IMG/VR virus record: IMGVR_UViG_3300027963_002263
Span: 1 to 47,191 of that record
DNA from: a virus
Reading direction: 5' to 3' (one strand)
DNA length: 47,191 nt
Under the pieces are notes generated by a model. That model saw only the letters and a program-made list of their open reading frames with translations. It was not told the origin of the DNA and made no database searches. This document shows, piece by piece, positions 32,687 to 39,624 of the stretch (positions are counted from its first letter, which is position 1; each line of letters opens with the position of its first letter). A program made the position numbers and the translations under genes.

Positions 32687-33195
32687 AAGAAAAGTTAAAA
32701 CAAGCATATATGAAAACTGCGGAGACATTCGCAGAGCTTAGTCATGCTCGTAGATTACACGTTGGTGCTATTGTAGTTAAGGATGATAGAATTATTAGTA
32801 TTGGCTACAATGGTATGCCTGCAGGCTGGGACAACGATTGTGAAGAGAAAGTTTGGGATACAGGAGCAGGTGGATGGCTAGGCCCAGAAGAGTTTGATGA
32901 GAACTATCCGTTCGAAGCTTGGCACGAAGATGCTCAAAGGAATGTACGTTATAGATTAAAAACTAAACCAGAGGTGCTCCATGCTGAAACTAACGCAATT
33001 GCCAAGCTGGCTAAATCTAACGAATCTGGTATGGGTGCTACTATGTTTATTACCCATGCTCCATGTTTGGACTGTGCCAAACTTATCTACCAAAGTGGTA
33101 TTAGCAGTGTTCTATATAGGGACGCTTATAGGGATACCAGTGGTGTTGAGTTTTTGGAGAAATCAAAAATAAATGTGGAGAAATTAGATGACTGA
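32683..33195 (+). CDS. dCMP deaminase
   Basis: A 170-aa zinc enzyme that deaminates dCMP to dUMP for dTMP synthesis. HAE (100-102) supplies the zinc ligand and the proton-shuttling Glu; PCLDC (127-131) supplies the other two ligands. The N-terminal HARRLHVGAIVVKDDRIIS and GYNGMPAGWDN match the T4-type family, including the loop involved in dCTP/dTTP control. Length is complete. It sits between gp44 and a small conserved gene, overlapping each by a few bases. Confidence 0.93.
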   Translation: MKEKLKQAYMKTAETFAELSHARRLHVGAIVVKDDRIISIGYNGMPAGWDNDCEEKVWDTGAGGWLGPEEFDENYPFEAWHEDAQRNVRYRLKTKPEVLHAETNAIAKLAKSNESGMGATMFITHAPCLDCAKLIYQSGISSVLYRDAYRDTSGVEFLEKSKINVEKLDD

Positions 33196-33436
33196 AAGAT
33201 ATATGATTGTAACATACATTCGAAAGCCCAACGGTCTATGGGACGAAGTTACCGAGTTTAAAAATCATATTAAAACAAAACACATTCAAACCGCTAAAGT
33301 TATCCTAGACTTCAGAGATAAGAAGGTTGTCAAAAACGGCCTCAATCCAGAAGCCGGTTTTGATGACATGCTAGAGTTTTATAAAAGAATGTTAGGGGAG
33401 AAACTTACTCCCCATCTTCCTCAAGAATCTCCGTAG
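33188..33436 (+). CDS. Small conserved phage protein (82 aa)
   Basis: It overlaps the deaminase gene by 8 bases. The protein is a small alpha/beta unit (MIVTYIRKPNGLWDEVTEF; TAKVILDFRDKKVVKN) with an Asp-rich middle and a helical end; similar small proteins next to dCMP deaminase or PhoH occur in aquatic T4-like phages (from memory). Its 3' end overlaps phoH, which is read from the other strand, by 16 bases. Function unknown. Confidence 0.7.
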   Translation: MTERYMIVTYIRKPNGLWDEVTEFKNHIKTKHIQTAKVILDFRDKKVVKNGLNPEAGFDDMLEFYKRMLGEKLTPHLPQESP

Positions 33437-34140
33437 ATCGCTAATACCTCCTTGACAGCATCATGTCTTTCGATGTCGCCGACAGTAAAGTGACAAACAT
33501 CTACATAACGGTGATCTTCAAAACCGTTAAAAAGTTTTAGAAATTCTAGTAGTCCATTGTTGCTTGGACGATCGGCCTGTTGTAAGTCTCCAGTTACAAC
33601 CATCTTAGAGCCAATACCTAATCTTGTTAGCAACATTTTCATTTGACTAGGTGTTGCATTTTGCATTTCATCTGCAATGATTACCGCATTTTTAAATGTA
33701 CGCCCTCTCATATATGCTAACGGACTAGTTTCTATCACCCCCTCGGCTATCATATTGGTAATTTCTTTAGCATTATAGTTTTCTGCGAATACATCCATTA
33801 TCGGCTTAGTCCAGGGTTCCATTTTTTGATTTAGATCACCTGGTAAAAACCCGTGTTCCTCGTCAACTGAAACTGCTGGTCTCGTAATAATAATCTTATC
33901 AGCGGAGCCGTACTTGAGTTGATCAATAGCCCATTGAACCGCCAGCATGGTTTTGCCAGTGCCCGCAGGCCCTATGGCAAAAATTATCATTTTTTTGGGA
34001 TCGTTAAGTTTAAGTAAGTAGTTTTCTTGACTTAGATTTTTGGGATATATTTGAACTCTTCGGCGTTTTTCGTCTAAACGTTGATTGATATTTATTACAT
34101 TTTCCTGCAAATATGCTGCTTGCGCTCTTTTTCGCTTCAT
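33421..34140 (-). CDS. phoH: PhoH-like ATPase
   Basis: A 239-aa P-loop NTPase of the PhoH family: Walker A GPAGTGKT (57-64), Walker B VIIADEMQNA (153-162) with the family's DEMQN, and VVTGDLQQAD (181-190) as sensor region. An N-terminal basic helix (about 1-30) is longer than the catalytic core needs. PhoH is a frequent aquatic-phage gene, often linked to phosphate stress, but its biochemical role is unsettled (RNA helicase or RNase-linked activity is reported for some homologues). It is one of only three - strand genes; a hairpin lies in its probable 5' leader (34173-34200). Confidence 0.93.
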   Translation of the reverse strand: MKRKRAQAAYLQENVININQRLDEKRRRVQIYPKNLSQENYLLKLNDPKKMIIFAIGPAGTGKTMLAVQWAIDQLKYGSADKIIITRPAVSVDEEHGFLPGDLNQKMEPWTKPIMDVFAENYNAKEITNMIAEGVIETSPLAYMRGRTFKNAVIIADEMQNATPSQMKMLLTRLGIGSKMVVTGDLQQADRPSNNGLLEFLKLFNGFEDHRYVDVCHFTVGDIERHDAVKEVLAIYGDS

Positions 34141-34172
34141 ATAAGGTTAGCCCCCCTTTGTAATGTGTTAGG

Positions 34173-34200
34173 CACGGACCTTTTAACCGTAGTGTCCGTG
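34173..34200. repeat. Inverted repeat between divergent genes
   Basis: CACGGAC (34173-34179) and GTCCGTG (34194-34200) are perfect inverted arms around 14 bases; the adjoining GTGT-ACGA-ACAC can form a second small hairpin. There is no T-run on either side, so it is not a terminator. It lies in the 146-base gap between phoH (-) and the next + strand gene, inside the likely phoH leader. Confidence 0.6.
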
Positions 34201-34263
34201 TACGAACACAAAAGTATTTAACGATCTGCGGAGAATATTATAAGTTACGTTTAAGTTTTGACT

Positions 34264-34271
34264 GATAAATA
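34264..34271 (+). promoter_or_regulatory. Late promoter-like element GATAAATA
   Basis: GATAAATA, 15 bases before the ATG at 34287, with the Shine-Dalgarno AGGAGA (34277-34282) exactly at the predicted start of the message. It opens the rightward unit that runs through lysis. Confidence 0.6.
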
Positions 34272-34286
34272 CAATTAGGAGACATC

Positions 34287-34820
34287 ATGGCCAACGTAAA
34301 AGACATTATAAACAATATAGAACAACTGTATGGTTCTAACAGCAGTCTTAAAATGCTCAAAGACTTCGAGCGTGTTATAGACGAGTTAGATACCTATGTT
34401 TACGACAACTGGATTGATGGCGAATTAGTCGAAGGTCCAAAAGAAACACGATATTTCATAGAGTGTACATTTATGTGGCCCAAGGATAAGATGCCAGAAC
34501 CTGTTGGCGGAAAAAGACTTTTAGAGTACGGCTGCGAAGTAAAATTTGCAGAAACTAGCATTTCTGAAGTAAGAAAAATTAAAAAACCAGAAGACATTCG
34601 TCCAGGTACCAAAAAAGGCAAAATTGATCACAAAGATGTATGGATGGTTAAAATTGCAATGCCTAAAAAATTAATGTCAGATATTAATCGTGGTTATACA
34701 GAATTAGACAAAAACAAGATAGAAGATATTGTTTCTTTAAATGGTGGGGTTAGCGCACACGTTGATCCTGCGGATCAACAAGTACAGGATATGGCAAATG
34801 CAGAACAACCAGCAGCTTAA
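34287..34820 (+). CDS. Conserved phage protein, probable virion-related (177 aa)
   Basis: It has a late promoter and a good Shine-Dalgarno. The sequence starts with a helix, then TRYFIECTFMWPKDKMPEPVG and a basic beta region (KKPEDIRPGTKKGKIDHKD) before an acidic, Gln/Ala-rich tail. I recall similar unassigned proteins in aquatic T4-like phages, next to virion genes. The late promoter suggests a structural or assembly role, but no domain is recognisable. It overlaps the next gene by 23 bases. Confidence 0.75.
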   Translation: MANVKDIINNIEQLYGSNSSLKMLKDFERVIDELDTYVYDNWIDGELVEGPKETRYFIECTFMWPKDKMPEPVGGKRLLEYGCEVKFAETSISEVRKIKKPEDIRPGTKKGKIDHKDVWMVKIAMPKKLMSDINRGYTELDKNKIEDIVSLNGGVSAHVDPADQQVQDMANAEQPAA

Positions 34821-35544
34821 CGAAGGACTTCGTCCAGAGGACCTAGAACTAATGGTTCATCCAATCTTTGAAGTAGATACTTTTAGATCAAAGATGGGCG
34901 AGGACCAAGATGTATGTGTTATCAGTTTTCAGGTTAAAGATAGAGAACCTGCTAGAGACTTGATGGAATTTATTGAGAAAGGATATTCTTTCGTGTTAGA
35001 TTCAGATGTGTCATCTGGTGAAAATAATAAAGGCGAATACAGTGTGTTTGTTGAAATTGAAAGAAGTCCTAAACTTGCCGAAAACATTAAAGAAATAATG
35101 TACGGTGTAAAAAAACTTACAGGCATTGACGATTGGAAATTCAAGTATCATAAAAACAAGGCAGTTCATGAAGTGTCTGAAGATACATTGCGTGATGTTA
35201 TTCCGTCTTCAGCAAGAGATTATGACGGACTAATGAACAAGTTTAAAACAGAAGGAATCAAAAGATTCTTTAATAAAACTCTAATGGATGATTTAACATT
35301 AGACGGAGATATTATTACCATACACAAACCATTTGATAAAAAAATTCAATTGCGTATGGTAAAAGAATCAGATGCAGATTCAATCCTTGAAGGTAGTACA
35401 GATACAGTTACATTGGATCAAGAAGCTATGAGTGAAATTTTCTGGCTTACAAAAGTCCTAGGCAACTACAATATCAATAAAATAGGTGAGAATTTTATGT
35501 TTGACAACAACGGTCAAGCTATGTTACTACAAAGGATACAATAA
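34798..35544 (+). CDS. Conserved phage protein (248 aa)
   Basis: ATG 34798 is chosen because it gives a plausible N terminus (MQNNQQLNEGLRPEDLEL) and only a short overlap; in-frame starts up to 34741 would lie deep inside the preceding gene. The fold appears alpha/beta with two similar halves rich in Asp, Lys and Phe; no catalytic motif is seen. Its late transcription and position before the endolysin suggest a virion or assembly role. It shares a one-base overlap with the endolysin gene (TAATG). Confidence 0.7.
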   Translation: MQNNQQLNEGLRPEDLELMVHPIFEVDTFRSKMGEDQDVCVISFQVKDREPARDLMEFIEKGYSFVLDSDVSSGENNKGEYSVFVEIERSPKLAENIKEIMYGVKKLTGIDDWKFKYHKNKAVHEVSEDTLRDVIPSSARDYDGLMNKFKTEGIKRFFNKTLMDDLTLDGDIITIHKPFDKKIQLRMVKESDADSILEGSTDTVTLDQEAMSEIFWLTKVLGNYNINKIGENFMFDNNGQAMLLQRIQ

Positions 35545-36161
35545 TGTCATTGATAACAAAAGATCAATTAGCTCAGATTATTCCAGGTAATCAATATTTG
35601 GATCATTGGTGTGATGCAATAAATGAAATTTTACCAGAGTATGAAATCAACACACCGCAACGTGTAGCTGCTTTCCTAGCACAGTGCGCACACGAGAGTG
35701 GCGGATTCAAAGCATTGAAAGAAAACTTAAATTACAAGGCAGAAAGCCTAACAAAAGTATTTCCTAAATACTTTCCTAGCATCGACATAGCGAATCAATA
35801 TGCACACAATCAAGAAAAAATCGCTAATAGAGTATATGGCAACCGTATGGGTAACGGTCCTGAGGAAAGCGGAGATGGATTCCGCTATTGTGGTAGAGGG
35901 CTTATCCAACTTACAGGAAAAAACAACTACACACTATTTGCAGGAAGTCTCGAAATGCCAGTTGAAGATGTTCCAGAATATCTAGCAACATTTGAAGGCG
36001 CATTGCAATCAGCTTGCTGGTTTTGGGAAAGCAATAATTTAAATCAGTTTGCCGACAAAGACGATATCCTAACAATGACCAAACGTATTAACGGTGGAAC
36101 TATCGGGCTTGAAGATCGTAAAAAACACTACGAACATGCCAAGCATGTACTAGGGGCTTAA
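35544..36161 (+). CDS. Endolysin, glycoside hydrolase family 19 (chitinase-like)
   Basis: A 205-aa muralytic enzyme of the GH19 fold, which cuts the GlcNAc-MurNAc backbone of peptidoglycan at the end of infection. CAHESGGF (48-55) carries the catalytic Glu51, then GFRYCGRGLIQLTGKNNY and RINGGTIGLEDR form the substrate cleft. No signal peptide is seen, so export needs the holin. It is followed within 2 bases by spanin and then holin genes, which is a clear lysis cassette. Confidence 0.93.
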   Translation: MSLITKDQLAQIIPGNQYLDHWCDAINEILPEYEINTPQRVAAFLAQCAHESGGFKALKENLNYKAESLTKVFPKYFPSIDIANQYAHNQEKIANRVYGNRMGNGPEESGDGFRYCGRGLIQLTGKNNYTLFAGSLEMPVEDVPEYLATFEGALQSACWFWESNNLNQFADKDDILTMTKRINGGTIGLEDRKKHYEHAKHVLGA

Positions 36162-36162
36162 T

Positions 36163-36630
36163 ATGTGGCAGATGGGGTGGATGATTAGTTTAATCCCAGA
36201 CAGTATTATTGTTTGGGTCATCAATACTGTTCTTTTAACAGGACTAATTGCAACTCTTGTTAGTTTCTTTATTAAATTTATTCCATTTGTAAATTCTTAC
36301 AAATTACCTATACAAATCTTAGGTATTGTATTATTAGGAGTTGGATTGTTTTTTAAAGGTGGATATGCTACAGAAATGATGTGGCGTGAAAGAGTCGCTG
36401 CTATGGAAGAAAAAATTGCAGAAGCAGAAGTTAAATCTGCTAAAACCAATACTGTCATACAAAAAGTATATGTAGACAAAGTTAAAGTCGTTAAAGATAC
36501 ACAGTATGTAATACAAGAAAGAATTAAAGAAGTTGAAAAATTAATTGATAAAGAATGCAAAGTTGCTCCAGAAGCAGTGGATATTCACAACGATGCAGCT
36601 AAAAATAGAAGACCTGGGGATAACAAATGA
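36163..36630 (+). CDS. Inner-membrane spanin-like protein (Rz type)
   Basis: A 155-aa protein with two N-terminal hydrophobic segments (about 8-40 and 49-68) and then a long charged coiled coil with KVYVDKVKVVKDTQYVIQ. This matches i-spanins: an inner-membrane anchor plus periplasmic coiled coil that bridges to the outer-membrane partner. Two membrane segments instead of one are unusual and resemble the two-segment spanins of some T4-like phages. The o-spanin gene follows with a 4-base overlap. Confidence 0.75.
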   Translation: MWQMGWMISLIPDSIIVWVINTVLLTGLIATLVSFFIKFIPFVNSYKLPIQILGIVLLGVGLFFKGGYATEMMWRERVAAMEEKIAEAEVKSAKTNTVIQKVYVDKVKVVKDTQYVIQERIKEVEKLIDKECKVAPEAVDIHNDAAKNRRPGDNK

Positions 36631-36896
36631 AATCATTATTATTGTTAATTCCAGCAGTGTTATTAACTGGTTGTTTGGAAACTGTCCCGGTAAAACGCAC
36701 ATTTCCAGAAGTTCCTCCTGAAATTGCAAAAGCCTGTCCTGAATTACAGGAAGCTGCTAAGGAAACAAAAGAATTAAGCAAACTACTTGATGTAGTAGTT
36801 GTGAATTATTCAACCTATTACGAATGCCGTGTTAAAGTTGATGCATGGATACAATGGCACAAAGAACAAAAAGAGATTTTCGATAGTGTAAAATAA
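36627..36896 (+). CDS. Outer-membrane spanin-like lipoprotein (Rz1 type)
   Basis: An 89-aa protein with a short signal peptide and a lipobox (LLTGC, about 12-16), so the mature N-terminal Cys would be lipidated and sent to the outer membrane. The mature part starts Pro-rich (VKRTFPEVPPEIAKACPEL) and continues with helices, as in Rz1-type o-spanins. It overlaps the i-spanin gene, as is usual. Two further cysteines may make a disulfide. Confidence 0.82.
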   Translation: MKSLLLLIPAVLLTGCLETVPVKRTFPEVPPEIAKACPELQEAAKETKELSKLLDVVVVNYSTYYECRVKVDAWIQWHKEQKEIFDSVK

Positions 36897-36913
36897 TCAA
36901 AGGAGCGGAGTAA

Positions 36914-37477
36914 ATGGCACTAATAGATTCAGTATTAAATTTAATAAACAAACAACCAAAAGACCCAGACGCACCTAAGCCACCAGTTGGCTCACGTAGC
37001 GAACGTGAAGCAAAATTAAAAGACAAAGCAGGTATGGTCATTTCCGTATTTGCTCTGTTACTAGCAGTCAATGCTTGGTACGGTGGCAAACTGTCCAGCA
37101 CAGTATTAAACAATACACTAGGTGCTAACAACAAGTGGGCACAATATCAAGCAAAGAACAGTCGTGGTGTTAGTTACGAAATCGCATCATTAACAACTGC
37201 TGATCCAAAACTAAAAGAAAAATTTGCGGCTGAAAAAGCACGTATGGAAGATGACAAGAAGGCCATTGCAGAAGAAGCACGAGCAATGGAACACGAGCGT
37301 GAAATTGCCAAGAAGTCTAGCCCATGGATTGGTTATGCGTCAACCGCATACCAATTAGCGATTGTTGTACTATCGGCAAGTATTCTTGCTGTTAGCATGG
37401 CAATGTTCTGGGGCAGCTTTGCTGTTGCAGGACTAGGTATACTACTAAGTCTACAAGGAGTATTGTTATGGTTCTAA
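36914..37477 (+). CDS. DUF4337-like membrane protein (187 aa)
   Basis: AAAGGAGCGGAG precedes the ATG. The N terminus is charged, followed by a membrane segment (VISVFALLLAVNAWYGG), a KWAQYQAKNSRG motif typical of DUF4337, a charged coiled coil (about 95-135) and two more hydrophobic segments at the end. It sits between the spanins and the holin, so a role in lysis timing or the envelope is likely. Its last bases overlap a tiny ORF encoding a CxxC peptide. Confidence 0.65.
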   Translation: MALIDSVLNLINKQPKDPDAPKPPVGSRSEREAKLKDKAGMVISVFALLLAVNAWYGGKLSSTVLNNTLGANNKWAQYQAKNSRGVSYEIASLTTADPKLKEKFAAEKARMEDDKKAIAEEARAMEHEREIAKKSSPWIGYASTAYQLAIVVLSASILAVSMAMFWGSFAVAGLGILLSLQGVLLWF

Positions 37478-37530
37478 ATAACATAGATGAAGGTTGTCCT
37501 GTATGTGGTGGCAAACACCCAAAGAAATAA
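37468..37530 (+). CDS. 20-residue CPVCGG microprotein
   Basis: A 21-codon reading frame with a strong AAGGAG 7 bases before ATG 37468; it overlaps the preceding stop by 10 bases. It encodes MVLNNIDEGCPVCGGKHPKK, a single CxxC knuckle in a basic tail. The holin gene follows with its own AAGGAGCGG. It may be a real metal-binding or redox microprotein; the strong ribosome site and clean CPVCGG are the reasons for listing it. Confidence 0.5.
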   Translation: MVLNNIDEGCPVCGGKHPKK

Positions 37531-37548
37531 TTAAACAAGGAGCGGAGC

Positions 37549-38004
37549 ATGTCAGAAGAAGTTAAAAGCGCAAGCGAACAAAAGAAAGAAGATTGGATGA
37601 ACAGTAAATGGCGTCCAATGATGGGTTGGATGTATATGTTAGTATGTATGTTCGATATGATTTTATTTCCAATCCTGTGGAGTTTATTACAGACTGTAAC
37701 ACATACTCCTATTACCCAATGGAACCCACTAACATTGCAAGGTGCTGGATTATTCCACATCGCAATGGGTGCAGTTTTAGGTATTGCGGCATTCGGTCGT
37801 ACACAAGAAAAAATGGCGGGTGCAAACAATGGTGGTGCAAATACACCAGCTGCTGTTCCAGCATACACACCACCAGCACCAAGTTATACACCGCCGGCAT
37901 ATACACCGCCAACACCAATAGCGGTACCTGCGGCAAAACCAGCAGTGGCTGTTTCATCTAGCGGTAAGCCAATGCCTGCACCACAGATTGACGAACCATT
38001 ATAA
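37549..38004 (+). CDS. Holin, three-transmembrane (GTA-holin-like)
   Basis: A 151-aa protein with SKWRPMMGWMYMLVCMFDMIL, a second segment (FPILWSLLQ) and GAGLFHIAMGAVLGIAAFGRTQEK, which follow the WRP...G...FH..MGAxLG...QEK pattern of three-helix holins from gene-transfer agents and phages. The last ~55 residues are a Pro/Ala/Thr-rich tail with YTPP repeats, extra to the family. It forms the pore that lets the GH19 endolysin reach the wall. AGGAGCGG precedes the ATG. Confidence 0.85.
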   Translation: MSEEVKSASEQKKEDWMNSKWRPMMGWMYMLVCMFDMILFPILWSLLQTVTHTPITQWNPLTLQGAGLFHIAMGAVLGIAAFGRTQEKMAGANNGGANTPAAVPAYTPPAPSYTPPAYTPPTPIAVPAAKPAVAVSSSGKPMPAPQIDEPL

Positions 38005-38014
38005 GGAAACGATT

Positions 38015-38233
38015 ATGAAAAAATTATTAGCACTAGTGATTGCGGCTGCATTTGCTGTTCCAGCATTTGCTGCCGACGAGGCACCAAAAACTAAACAAGT
38101 ATGTATTGACGTTCAAGGCAAAGACGGTAAACCAGTTGTTGATCCAAAAACTAAAAAACCAAAACAAGATTGCAAAACTGTAAAAGTACACAAAAAACAC
38201 GAAGGCACAGCAGTACCTGAAAAGAAAAAATAA
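38015..38233 (+). CDS. Secreted small Lys-rich protein (72 aa)
   Basis: ATG 38015 follows AAGGAAACG and gives a perfect signal peptide: KK, a hydrophobic core LALVIAAAFAVPAFA, and cleavage at AFA-ADE (about 19/20). The mature ~53 residues are Lys/Pro rich with two cysteines (QVCIDVQ, QDCKTV) able to form a disulfide, and end KHEGTAVPEKKK. It is exported to the periplasm during late infection, at the end of the lysis operon and just before a terminator. Function unknown. Confidence 0.75.
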   Translation: MKKLLALVIAAAFAVPAFAADEAPKTKQVCIDVQGKDGKPVVDPKTKKPKQDCKTVKVHKKHEGTAVPEKKK

Positions 38234-38257
38234 TCACTCGGTAAATCTGCATTAAAT

Positions 38258-38287
38258 AAAAGGACTGCTTGACACAGTCCTTTTTTT
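38258..38287 (+). terminator. Rho-independent terminator whose loop is the next promoter's -35 box
   Basis: AAAAGGACTG (38258-38267) and CAGTCCTTTT (38275-38284) make a perfect 10-bp stem and the T-run continues to 38287. The 7-base loop CTTGACA holds the exact TTGACA of the downstream promoter. It ends the lysis/envelope operon. Confidence 0.9.
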
Positions 38288-38297
38288 ATTATATAAT
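38269..38297 (+). promoter_or_regulatory. Sigma70-type promoter for dnaJ-def-clpA
   Basis: Perfect TTGACA (38269-38274) in the terminator loop, 17-base spacer made of the terminator arm and T-run, perfect TATAAT (38292-38297). The start point near 38304 coincides with the dnaJ ATG, so the message may be leaderless. Confidence 0.85.
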
Positions 38298-38303
38298 ATA
38301 ACT

Positions 38304-39140
38304 ATGGATTATTACTCTACATTAGGTTTACAACGAGGCGCATCAGACGCCGAAATTAAAAAGGCTTATCGCTCAGCTGCGATGAAGCATCATCCTGATC
38401 GCGGTGGTGATGAAAAGAAATTTAAGGAAATATCACAAGCCTACGAGTTCCTTACCGATCCCCAGAAAAAACAAATGATTGATATGGGCATGGATCCAAA
38501 TGGACAACCTGGAAGACAACAGGGCGGTGGAAATCCATTTGAGTTTCATTTTAATCAAGGCAACTTCAATGACATTTTTAGCAATTTTGGGTTTGGCTTT
38601 AATCAACGAACTATGAGAAGAAACAAAAGCCTTAACATCAATGTTGAAATAACTCTTGAAGATGTGTTACAAGGAAAAGACATTGATGCCGAAGTAGGCA
38701 TACCCGGTGGCAGGAATAAAATGATAACCATTAGGGTTCCGCCTGGAATCGAAAGTGGGCAACAAATCCGCTACGAAGGAATGGGTGACGATTCAATTCC
38801 TGGTATCCCGCCTGGCGATCTTCATGTTAATATATTTGTTAAACTTCATCCGTTTTTTAAACGAGAAGGCGAATCTCTCATTTACGAAAAAACTATTTCA
38901 GTATGGGAAGCACTATTAGGCAGCTCAATATCAATTCAAACACTCGGTGGAAAAGATATTGACATTACTGTTCCTCCAGGTACGCAACCCGAAACAGTAT
39001 TAAGCTGTCGAGGAGAAGGCTTGCCCAACATGAGAAATAGAATGAGAGGCAATCTTCTTATAAAAATTAAAGTTGCTGTGCCTAGGAATCTTACTTCGGA
39101 TCAACAAAAACGAATTGCTCAACTAAAAAATGAATTTTAA
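38304..39140 (+). CDS. dnaJ: DnaJ/CbpA-type co-chaperone
   Basis: A 278-aa class B J-protein: J domain (1 to about 62) with HPD (30-32), a Gly/Phe-rich linker with GNPFEFHFNQGNF (about 75-100), then two C-terminal substrate-binding domains (NINVEITLEDVLQGKD; VPPGIESGQQIRYEGMG; DIDITVPPGTQ). The zinc-finger domain of DnaJ itself is absent, so it resembles CbpA. It should deliver clients to host DnaK. No Shine-Dalgarno is visible and the promoter start coincides with the ATG. It overlaps the deformylase gene by 11 bases. Confidence 0.95.
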   Translation: MDYYSTLGLQRGASDAEIKKAYRSAAMKHHPDRGGDEKKFKEISQAYEFLTDPQKKQMIDMGMDPNGQPGRQQGGGNPFEFHFNQGNFNDIFSNFGFGFNQRTMRRNKSLNINVEITLEDVLQGKDIDAEVGIPGGRNKMITIRVPPGIESGQQIRYEGMGDDSIPGIPPGDLHVNIFVKLHPFFKREGESLIYEKTISVWEALLGSSISIQTLGGKDIDITVPPGTQPETVLSCRGEGLPNMRNRMRGNLLIKIKVAVPRNLTSDQQKRIAQLKNEF

Positions 39141-39624
39141 GCTAGGTCCACATCAAACCCTGATTGAAAAAAGCACACCGTGGAACTTTGCATCCGACGG
39201 TGATGCTGCTCAATTAGAAAACGACATGATCGAATTCATGTTGGCTAATAACGGCATTGGGTTGGCAGCAAATCAAATTGGTATTGCTAAACGTGTGTTT
39301 GTTATGGGCAGTCATAACATCGACGGGTTTCCGTTACCGTTTGCTGTGTTTAATCCAGTAATCAGAGAAACCAGTGAAGAACAAGTGTTAGACAAAGAAG
39401 GCTGTTTAAGTTATCCTGGATTATTTTTAAATGTAAAACGTCCAGCATGGGCTATTGCAGAATACCAAGACAAAGATGGAAATGTAAAAGAAATTAAAGT
39501 TGACGGATATCTTGCAAAATGTTTTCAACACGAATACGATCACTTAGATGGTATATGTTTTGTTGACAAGGTATCACAAATGAAGTTAAACTTAGCTATG
39601 AAGAAAATAAGGAAAATGAAGTAA
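39130..39624 (+). CDS. def: Peptide deformylase
   Basis: A 164-aa metalloenzyme that removes the N-formyl group from nascent proteins. The three signatures are GIGLAANQIG (42-51), EGCLSYPG (90-97, metal Cys92) and QHEYDHLDG (133-141; His134, His138 and catalytic Glu135). The C-terminal helix is short but carries no organellar extension. Phage deformylases are common in aquatic T4-like phages; here the gene is locked between dnaJ and clpA, so it belongs to a protein-quality operon. Confidence 0.95.
   Translation: MNFKLGPHQTLIEKSTPWNFASDGDAAQLENDMIEFMLANNGIGLAANQIGIAKRVFVMGSHNIDGFPLPFAVFNPVIRETSEEQVLDKEGCLSYPGLFLNVKRPAWAIAEYQDKDGNVKEIKVDGYLAKCFQHEYDHLDGICFVDKVSQMKLNLAMKKIRKMK

Noticed and set aside
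34173-34200. Rho-independent terminator in the phoH leader
   Set aside because: The stem is good but there is no T-run on either strand and the position is between divergent gene starts, not gene ends.
37392-37868. 158-aa open frame on the - strand opposite the holin
   Set aside because: It lies wholly over the DUF4337-like and holin genes, which have strong ribosome sites and family motifs on the + strand; the frame has no Shine-Dalgarno and a composition expected of a shadow.
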